Assembly (NCBI GenBank): GCA_019348305.1 | Contig: JAHWJQ010000059.1 | Coordinates: forward strand, 1-10,809 | DNA length: 10,809 nucleotides | Direction of reading: 5' to 3' | Source of the DNA: Actinomycetota bacterium | GTDB lineage: Bacteria; Actinomycetota; Acidimicrobiia; Acidimicrobiales; CADCTF01 | Shown: positions 6,553-10,809 of the stretch, piece by piece | Position numbering within the stretch: the stretch's first letter is position 1 | Layout: each line of letters opens with the position of its first letter | The notes under the pieces: model-generated | Told to the model about the DNA's origin: nothing | Database searches by the model: none | What the model saw: only the letters and a program-made list of their open reading frames with translations | Position numbers and translations under genes: made by a program

Positions 6553-6558
6553 GATACT
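6553..6558 (+). promoter_or_regulatory. Possible -10 element, leaderless exporter transcript
   Basis: GATACT matches the -10 consensus TATAAT-like TATACT at five of six positions and ends 6 bases before GTG 6565. Transcription would then start on the GTG itself. No properly spaced Shine-Dalgarno is visible. No clear -35 is seen. Confidence 0.4.
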
Positions 6559-6564
6559 GAGGCC

Positions 6565-7809
6565 GTGCTTCACCTCCTCCGGGCCGCTCCCGATTTCCGC
6601 CGGCTGTTCCTGGCCCATACCGTCTCGCGGGCCGGCGACGCCTTCAACACGGTGGCGCTGGTCGTGCTCGTGTTCGAACTCACGGGGTCGGGCGTGGGTG
6701 TCGCCGGTGCGGTCATGTTCGAGGTGGCGCCGGTGCTGCTGCTCGGCCCGGTGGCCGGCCTGGCCGCCGACCGCCTGCCGCGACGGCGCCTGATGGTCGG
6801 CGCTGATCTGTTCCGCGCCCTTGTCGCCCTCGTGCTCGTGCTCGCCACCGACTCGGTCGCTGTCGCCTACGTCGTGGCCTTCGGACTCTCCGCCGGCGCC
6901 GTCGTGTTCAACCCGGCGGCCGGGTCGTTGCTGCCCGAGGTGGTCGGCGAGGAGGAGGTGGTCGCCGCCAACAGCGCGATGTGGACCGCAGCGGTCGTCG
7001 CCCAGGTCGCCCTGGCGCCGCTGGCCGGCCTCGTCATCGCCGCCTACGGAGTGGAAGTGGCCTTCGCCCTCAACTCGGCCACGTTCGTCGCCTCCGCGCT
7101 GCTGCTCATCGGACTGCAGGGTGGGCGCACACCGGCGGAGTTGGTCGTGCGGGGCTGGTCCGGCGTGCTGGGGGGCGTGCGGGCGGTGCGGGCCGACGCG
7201 CTGCTGACCCGGCTCGCCGTCGTCCAGGTCCTGGCCTCGATGTCAGCCGGCGCTACCGGCGGGTTGCTCGTCGTGCTGGCCGAACGCCGGCTCGGCGTCG
7301 GGCCAGGCGGCTTCGGGTTGCTGCTCGGTGCCATCGGAGCCGGCGCCGCCATGGGTCCGCTGCTGCTACGTCGCTTCGTCCGCCCGGCGGACACGCGCTG
7401 GCTGTTCGGACCGTTCGCCGTGCGAGGGGGCGTCGACCTCGTGCTCGCCGGCGTGCCCAACCCCGTCGTCGCCGGCGGCGCCCTCGTCGCCTACGGCATG
7501 TCGACCTCGACGGGCATGGTCGCCTATCAGTCGACGCTCCAGACCCTCGTCCCCGCCGAGACCCGAGGGCGCGCCTTCGCCTTCTACGACGTGCTGTGGA
7601 ACAGCGCGCGGCTGTTGTCCCTCGCCGTCGGCGGCGTCCTCGCCGACCTCGTCGACGTCCGGGCTGTCTACGTCATCTCCGCACTGCTGCTCTTCGCTGC
7701 TGCCACCGTCGGGTTCACCACGAAGCTCGCTCCCTCTGCGCCGGAGACACCCTGGCCAGCACGGCCAGGTAGGAGCCGAGGGCGACAAGGAACACCACGA
7801 ACCAGGTGA
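6565..7809 (+). CDS. Major facilitator superfamily exporter (MFS_3/EntS-like)
   Basis: This 414-residue integral membrane transporter probably exports a small hydrophobic molecule with proton exchange; the substrate is unknown. It shows about 12 hydrophobic helices in two halves. The first loop carries MFS motif A (GPVAGLAADRLPRRRLM at 61-77, with D69 and R73-R75). The N-terminal pattern FRRLFLAHTVSRAGDAFNTVAL at 11-32 and the SLLPEVV and ETRGRAFAFYDVLWN segments are typical of the EntS/MFS_3 group, which includes enterobactin and macrolide exporters. The start GTG 6565 lies just upstream of the conserved FRRLFL segment. The last 31 residues after the final helix are hydrophilic and Arg/Pro-rich and are encoded in a stretch that overlaps the opposite gene by 95 bases. 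It is divergent from the 130-residue gene across 107 bases. Confidence 0.9.
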   Translation: MLHLLRAAPDFRRLFLAHTVSRAGDAFNTVALVVLVFELTGSGVGVAGAVMFEVAPVLLLGPVAGLAADRLPRRRLMVGADLFRALVALVLVLATDSVAVAYVVAFGLSAGAVVFNPAAGSLLPEVVGEEEVVAANSAMWTAAVVAQVALAPLAGLVIAAYGVEVAFALNSATFVASALLLIGLQGGRTPAELVVRGWSGVLGGVRAVRADALLTRLAVVQVLASMSAGATGGLLVVLAERRLGVGPGGFGLLLGAIGAGAAMGPLLLRRFVRPADTRWLFGPFAVRGGVDLVLAGVPNPVVAGGALVAYGMSTSTGMVAYQSTLQTLVPAETRGRAFAFYDVLWNSARLLSLAVGGVLADLVDVRAVYVISALLLFAAATVGFTTKLAPSAPETPWPARPGRSRGRQGTPRTR

Positions 7810-8155
7810 CGTTGCGGCCGGGGACGAAGTGGGTGCTGATGTGGCCGAGGAACACGTCCATCCACCGCTCGTGGGCAATGCCGGCGGTGAAGAGGAAGTC
7901 GGGGAACATGGCCACGACGTGGCCGAGGAAGGGCCACACCAGGGCCAGCGGCACCGCCCGGCGCGTGCGGAGAGCCACCACGGCCATGACCACCAGGGCC
8001 ACCGAGGCGCCCACGAAGAAGTGGGTGAACCAGTGGAAGCGGGCGTCGTGGCCGCGGTAGGAGGCGTAGAGGCCGACCTCGCCGAGGACGGCGATGACGC
8101 ACCACAGGCACACGTGGACGACCTGGCTTCGTTCGGCGGCGGCGGGGGTGGTCAC
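7715..8155 (-). CDS. Four-helix His-rich membrane protein of unknown function
   Basis: This 146-residue protein has about four membrane helices (13-32, 43-62, 68-90, 115-134). Eight histidines lie near helix ends, including HDARFHWFTHFF (36-47: H36, H41, H45), HVVAMFPDF (79-87: H79, D86) and HISTHF (105-110: H105, H109). Such clustered His/Asp could bind a metal or heme; this is inference. The pattern loosely recalls YdjM-like membrane hydrolases but I cannot assign it. It is the last gene of a three-gene leftward operon: its GTG start shares GTGA with the stop of the thioredoxin-like gene, indicating translational coupling. Its 3' end overlaps the exporter gene tail to tail. Confidence 0.8.
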   Translation of the reverse strand: MTTPAAAERSQVVHVCLWCVIAVLGEVGLYASYRGHDARFHWFTHFFVGASVALVVMAVVALRTRRAVPLALVWPFLGHVVAMFPDFLFTAGIAHERWMDVFLGHISTHFVPGRNVTWFVVFLVALGSYLAVLARVSPAQRERASW

Positions 8156-8667
8156 GGCAGCGCCGCCACGATCGTGCCCACCTCGCCGAGCTGGTCGGCC
8201 ACCTCGGGGTCGAGGGTGCGGTAACGGATGGCGCCGGCGGCGTCGACCACGGCGTAGCCCACCGGCGGGCCGCCGCCGCGGGGGGTCCGGAGCCCGTAGG
8301 CGCCGGCGAGGGCACCGCCGGCGTCGCCCACGACGGTGTCGGCGGCGCTACAGCCACCCGACGGGGCGTCGACCACCACCACCGCTATCGCCGCCCTGCG
8401 CGCCAGGGCGGAAGTGGCCAGAGCGTGGCACAGCTCTGCCAGGCGATCGGCCCGCTCGAAGATGACCGCTGTCGGGCGCCCGGGGGCGGGGAACCCCGGT
8501 GCCACCTGAGGGGCGGGGACGGGGAGTTCGCCGGCGTCGAGAAAACCCGGGCGCTGCCACGCCGGATCCGGGTCGTCGAGGGGTTCCCGGGCGAGGCGGG
8601 CGGCAACGAGCAGCGAACCGAGGCCGACGGCCGCCACCAGCCAGATCACCACCAGGCGGGTCGTCAA
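8152..8667 (-). CDS. Membrane-anchored thioredoxin-fold-like protein lacking CxxC
   Basis: This 171-residue protein has an N-terminal anchor helix (4-25) followed by a presumed extracytoplasmic domain. From about 66 the layout fits a thioredoxin-like fold: strand TAVIF (66-70), helix, strand AIAVVVVD (93-100), helix, and GGPPVGYAVVDAAGAIRYR (132-150), where the Pro-Pro precedes a strand as the cis-proline does in thioredoxin and AhpC/TlpA proteins. The usual CxxC is replaced by an ERADRLAELC segment; the only cysteines are C80 and C106. A redox role would therefore be unconventional. The start is TTG 8667, four bases after the flavoprotein stop; the helix begins at once. The assignment to the thioredoxin fold is moderate. 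It is coupled to the membrane gene downstream. Confidence 0.75.
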   Translation of the reverse strand: MTTRLVVIWLVAAVGLGSLLVAARLAREPLDDPDPAWQRPGFLDAGELPVPAPQVAPGFPAPGRPTAVIFERADRLAELCHALATSALARRAAIAVVVVDAPSGGCSAADTVVGDAGGALAGAYGLRTPRGGGPPVGYAVVDAAGAIRYRTLDPEVADQLGEVGTIVAALP

Positions 8668-8671
8668 CTGG

Positions 8672-10198
8672 TCAGTCCCAATCTTCGAGCACCGCCTCGG
8701 CCGCTAGCCGGCCCGGGGTGCCGACGATGCCTCCGGTCGGCGCCGTCCCCGCGCCCGAGATGTACAGCCCGGCCACCGGGGTGCGGTGACCGCCGAGGCG
8801 ACGGGTGGGCCGCAGCGGGCCGAGCTGGTCGAGGGCGATGTCGAGGTGCATCGGATGGCCGCCGGGCCAGCGCTCGACCGACTGCATGTCCTCGGGCGTC
8901 CACGCCGCCACACCCTGGATCGACGCCCGGAAGCCCGGCGCCCTGGCCTCCACCGTCGCCAGGGCAGCTTCCACGAAGTGGTCGCAGCACTTGCCCCATC
9001 CGCCCTCGACGCGCGCCGGTGCGGCCGGACAAGCCAGGTAGACGGTGTGGTGGCCGGGCGGGGCCAGTGCGTCGTCGAGGGCCGAGGTGGTGAAGGCGTA
9101 CAGCGGCAGGGGGTCGGGGAGGCGCCCGGCCTCCGATGCCGTCCACGCCGCGCTCAGCTCATCGAGGCTGTCGACATAGCTCTGCAGACCGTTCCAGTCA
9201 CCGGGCCGCGAATCCGGGTAGGGAGGCAGGCGGTCGGTAGCGACGTGGACGAGGGCCTGCACGACGTTGCCCCTGCGGGCGGCGGCCAGGTCGGCACCGG
9301 CGCGACCGTCGAGCGGTGGGTCCAACAGCCCCAGCAACGCCACCTTGGGGTCGATGGCCGTCACCACCGTCTTGGCCGCTATCCGCTCGCCGCCTTCGAG
9401 CACGACGCCGGTGACCCTGCCCCCACGTGCCTCGATCCGCTCGACGGGAGCCGCGCAGCGGATGGCCCCGCCGAGCGCCTGCAGGCGGCGCAGGAGGGCG
9501 TCGGCCAACGCCTGGGCCCCTCCCCTCGGGTGCCACTGTCCGAACAGGTGGTAGGCGGCCTGCCAGAAGCCGAACATGGCACCGCCGGGCAGGGTCGGGC
9601 CTGCCGCGGCGTGGGCGGCGAAGGCGGCCACCGGGCCCCGGGTGAGGTCGCTGGCCAGGCGACGGCGCAGGAGGGTGTCGTAGGGGCCCAGGAGGTCGCG
9701 CACCGTGGTGAGCGGCTCGCGCCGCAGCGCGCGCACCAGGCTGCGCAGGCGGCCCGGCACCTCGCGCAGGCTCGCCTCGCCGCGGATGGCGGGCAGGACG
9801 GTCTCGACGATGGGGATGGCCGCCGCGATGAACTCACGGTAGGCGGCGGCATCGTCGGGGCTCGACTCGGCGATGGAGTCGATCGTGGCCTCCACCGAGC
9901 GGTGGAAGCGGACGCGACGCCCGTCGGCGTGGACAGCGATGGAGAACGGGTCCATCTCCTGGTAGTCGAGCCCGGCGCCGGCCAGGTCGAGCTCTTGGGG
10001 GATCGACGTCATGTTGATCATGTTGTGGGCCACCGAGTGCATGTCGAAGCGGTAGCCGGGGACGCGCTCTTCGGTGCGCGATCCCCCACCGGCTCGGTCC
10101 AAGGCCTCGAGGACGAGGACGTCGCGTCCCGCCCGGGCCAGGTAGCAGGCCGCGACGAGGCCGTTGTGGCCACCGCCGATCACGATCACGTCATGCAC
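8672..10198 (-). CDS. FAD-dependent oxidoreductase, PYROXD2/phytoene-desaturase-like
   Basis: This 508-residue flavoprotein belongs to the phytoene dehydrogenase/carotenoid isomerase superfamily and looks closest to the PYROXD2-like branch; its substrate is unknown. The N-terminus is a classical FAD-binding Rossmann motif, VIVIGGGHNGLVAACYLARAG at 4-24, with E31 expected to hold the ribose. This is followed by GGGSRTEERVPGYRFDMHS (37-55), as in the family. The mid-region segment HPRGGAQALADALLRRLQALGGAI and the C-terminal GLYISGAGTAPTGGIVGTPG (477-496) are further family hallmarks. GTG 10198 was chosen because the Rossmann strand begins three residues later and GGAGG lies 4 bases upstream. 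It heads the three-gene leftward operon and is divergent from the YHS gene. Carotenoid chemistry is possible, but no other carotenoid genes are in view. Confidence 0.9.
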   Translation of the reverse strand: MHDVIVIGGGHNGLVAACYLARAGRDVLVLEALDRAGGGSRTEERVPGYRFDMHSVAHNMINMTSIPQELDLAGAGLDYQEMDPFSIAVHADGRRVRFHRSVEATIDSIAESSPDDAAAYREFIAAAIPIVETVLPAIRGEASLREVPGRLRSLVRALRREPLTTVRDLLGPYDTLLRRRLASDLTRGPVAAFAAHAAAGPTLPGGAMFGFWQAAYHLFGQWHPRGGAQALADALLRRLQALGGAIRCAAPVERIEARGGRVTGVVLEGGERIAAKTVVTAIDPKVALLGLLDPPLDGRAGADLAAARRGNVVQALVHVATDRLPPYPDSRPGDWNGLQSYVDSLDELSAAWTASEAGRLPDPLPLYAFTTSALDDALAPPGHHTVYLACPAAPARVEGGWGKCCDHFVEAALATVEARAPGFRASIQGVAAWTPEDMQSVERWPGGHPMHLDIALDQLGPLRPTRRLGGHRTPVAGLYISGAGTAPTGGIVGTPGRLAAEAVLEDWD

Positions 10199-10202
10199 AG
10201 CG

Positions 10203-10207
10203 CCTCC
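10203..10207 (-). promoter_or_regulatory. Shine-Dalgarno that fixes the flavoprotein start
   Basis: Minus-strand GGAGG ends 4 bases before GTG 10198. It supports this start over the longer open frame upstream, which would run across the promoter region. Confidence 0.6.
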
Positions 10208-10234
10208 ATCCAGGACCACCGCCTGGCTCGCCGG

Positions 10235-10263
10235 ATCGTACCCCACCCCCCCTGGGGTGGAAA
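10235..10263 (-). promoter_or_regulatory. Possible promoter of the flavoprotein operon
   Basis: Minus-strand TTTCCA (10258-10263) and TACGAT (10235-10240) are separated by exactly 17 bases. They match the -35 consensus TTGACA at four of six positions and the TANNNT -10 pattern. Transcription would start near 10228, leaving a leader of about 30 bases that contains the Shine-Dalgarno. A strong inverted repeat occupies the spacer. Confidence 0.4.
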
Positions 10264-10268
10264 CCACC
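10243..10268. repeat. Two overlapping, mutually exclusive inverted repeats
   Basis: CCACCCC (10243-10249) is the exact reverse complement of GGGGTGG (10254-10260) with a 4-base loop. GGTGG (10256-10260), inside the second arm, is also the reverse complement of CCACC (10264-10268) with an AAA loop. The cluster lies in the 142-base divergent gap, over the presumed -35/-10 spacer of the flavoprotein promoter, so it may be an operator. Confidence 0.6.
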
Positions 10269-10325
10269 GCCGCCGGGTGGCAGACTCGCGGCGCACCTGG
10301 AGGAACGGCGGTGTTCGCAGAGACG

Positions 10326-10333
10326 AGGAGGAA
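10326..10333 (+). promoter_or_regulatory. Shine-Dalgarno of the YHS gene
   Basis: AGGAGGAA ends 7 bases before ATG 10341. It is the strongest ribosome-binding site on this side of the window and fixes the start of the short gene, whose frame is open further upstream. Confidence 0.7.
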
Positions 10334-10340
10334 GAGCCCC

Positions 10341-10487
10341 ATGGCAGCGATCGACCCGGTATGCGGTATGACGGTGGAGGAGAGCGAGGCGCCCGACAAG
10401 GCCGAGCACGAAGGCACCACCTACTACTTCTGCAGTAGCGACTGTCGCGAGGAGTTCGAGGCGAACCCGGCCGACTACGCCTCCTGA
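10341..10487 (+). CDS. YHS-domain small metal-binding protein
   Basis: This 48-residue protein is little more than one YHS domain. DPVCGMTV at 5-12 carries C8, and YYFCSSDCREEFEANPADY at 28-46 carries C31 and C35, giving the family pattern of CGM, then FCS-x-x-C-x-x-x-F and a terminal PxxY. YHS domains are found in heavy-metal ATPases, phenol hydroxylases and stand-alone proteins and are thought to bind a metal such as copper through these cysteines; the metal here is unknown. Strong Shine-Dalgarno supports ATG 10341. It is divergent from the flavoprotein operon and lies 3 bases before nuoA, so the two are almost certainly co-transcribed. Confidence 0.9.
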   Translation: MAAIDPVCGMTVEESEAPDKAEHEGTTYYFCSSDCREEFEANPADYAS

Positions 10488-10490
10488 GCC

Positions 10491-10809
10491 GTGGCTGCCT
10501 TCGCCGGCGCACTCACGGTCGTGGTCGCCGTCGGCCTAGCCGTCCTGTCCACACGGTGGCTTCGCCTCGCCCTCGACCCCGCCATGTTGACGGCGCCCGA
10601 GCGGGTGCCCTTCGTCGGCGGCGGGCAGCTGGAGGTGCACGCCTGGAGCCGGTTCCACGTGCGCTACTACGCCATGGCCCTGCTGTTCCTGGCCTTCGAC
10701 ATGGAGATGGTCTTCATGTACCCGTGGGCCGTGGTGTTCGTCGAGGAGGGGGCGCTGGCCCTGGTCGAGATGCTCATGTTCATCGTGATCCTCCTCCTCG
10801 GCATCCTCT
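10491..10809 (+). CDS. nuoA: NADH-quinone oxidoreductase subunit A (complex I), 3' end outside window
   Basis: NuoA is a small membrane subunit at the quinone-site end of the respiratory complex I membrane arm. 106 codons are visible. A first helix lies at about 3-25, then the loop PERVPFVGGGQLEVHAWSRF at 36-55, and two further helices from about 58-83 and 89-106. The diagnostic AFDMEMVFMYPWAV at 68-81 keeps the conserved D70 and E72. The loop normally reads ESG or ECG after VPF/PYE; here it is VGG, so the acidic residue is missing. The start is GTG 10491, three bases after the YHS stop, with no separate Shine-Dalgarno, suggesting coupled translation. The remaining nuo genes would be expected to the right. 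The variant loop may mark a second-type or NADH-module-less complex; that is inferred. Confidence 0.88.
   Translation, partial: MAAFAGALTVVVAVGLAVLSTRWLRLALDPAMLTAPERVPFVGGGQLEVHAWSRFHVRYYAMALLFLAFDMEMVFMYPWAVVFVEEGALALVEMLMFIVILLLGIL

Noticed and set aside
10164..10340. Extended start for the YHS protein
   Set aside because: The extension crosses the divergent promoter region and the flavoprotein start; AGGAGGAA before ATG 10341 and the family N-terminus (DPVCGM) mark the true start.
8786..10438. 550-codon open frame on the plus strand
   Set aside because: It lies antisense to the flavoprotein, whose Rossmann and C-terminal motifs are clear. Its translation is low-complexity Arg/Gly/Val with no fold pattern, a GC-rich shadow.
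1..10809. Mobile element, CRISPR array, tRNA or phage signals
   Set aside because: No transposase or integrase motifs, no regularly spaced repeats and no cloverleaf-like sequence were seen; base composition is even across the window.

Overview
The window is about 10.8 kb of very GC-rich, almost gap-free bacterial chromosome. Codons strongly favour G or C in third position, and GTG, TTG and possibly CTG starts are frequent. Several protein families (DUF6458, eukaryotic-type Ser/Thr kinase, PolX-type PHP protein) point to a high-GC actinobacterium. Acidimicrobiia or a related lineage is my inference; there is no rRNA or marker gene to prove it. I see no mobile element, CRISPR array, tRNA or rRNA, and no gene-free stretch longer than about 145 bases.

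Left part (1-4420): a class A penicillin-binding protein runs leftward off the window edge. It is divergent, across only 79 bases, from a membrane-anchored Ser/Thr protein kinase without PASTA repeats, so a cell-wall polymerase and a possible regulator sit head to head. Just behind the kinase is a PHP-domain phosphoesterase with a helix-hairpin-helix N-terminus like the accessory parts of DNA polymerase X. Its start is odd: no ATG or GTG is in frame after the last upstream stop. A 95-residue DUF6458 membrane protein follows.

Middle part (4417-7809): a leftward coiled-coil protein meets the DUF6458 gene tail to tail, and the two stops share CTAG. It is divergent from a short-chain dehydrogenase, with a 12-base perfect palindrome between them. 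A leftward 130-residue protein with an SH3/KOW-like N-terminus follows, then a divergent major facilitator exporter.

Right part (7715-10809): a leftward three-gene operon encodes a PYROXD2/phytoene-desaturase-like flavoprotein, a membrane-anchored thioredoxin-fold-like protein with no CxxC, and a four-helix His-rich membrane protein whose end overlaps the exporter gene by 95 bases. Divergent from it are a 48-residue YHS-domain protein and, three bases later, the start of nuoA (complex I subunit A), which runs off the right edge. This NuoA lacks the acidic residue of the usual E-x-G loop.

Functionally the window mixes housekeeping (cell wall, respiration, DNA repair-like) with poorly described genes. 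The strongest leads are the flavoprotein/thioredoxin-like/membrane operon, the YHS-nuoA pair, the unusual PHP start, and a set of TANNNT hexamers 6-9 bases before start codons that suggests leaderless transcription.
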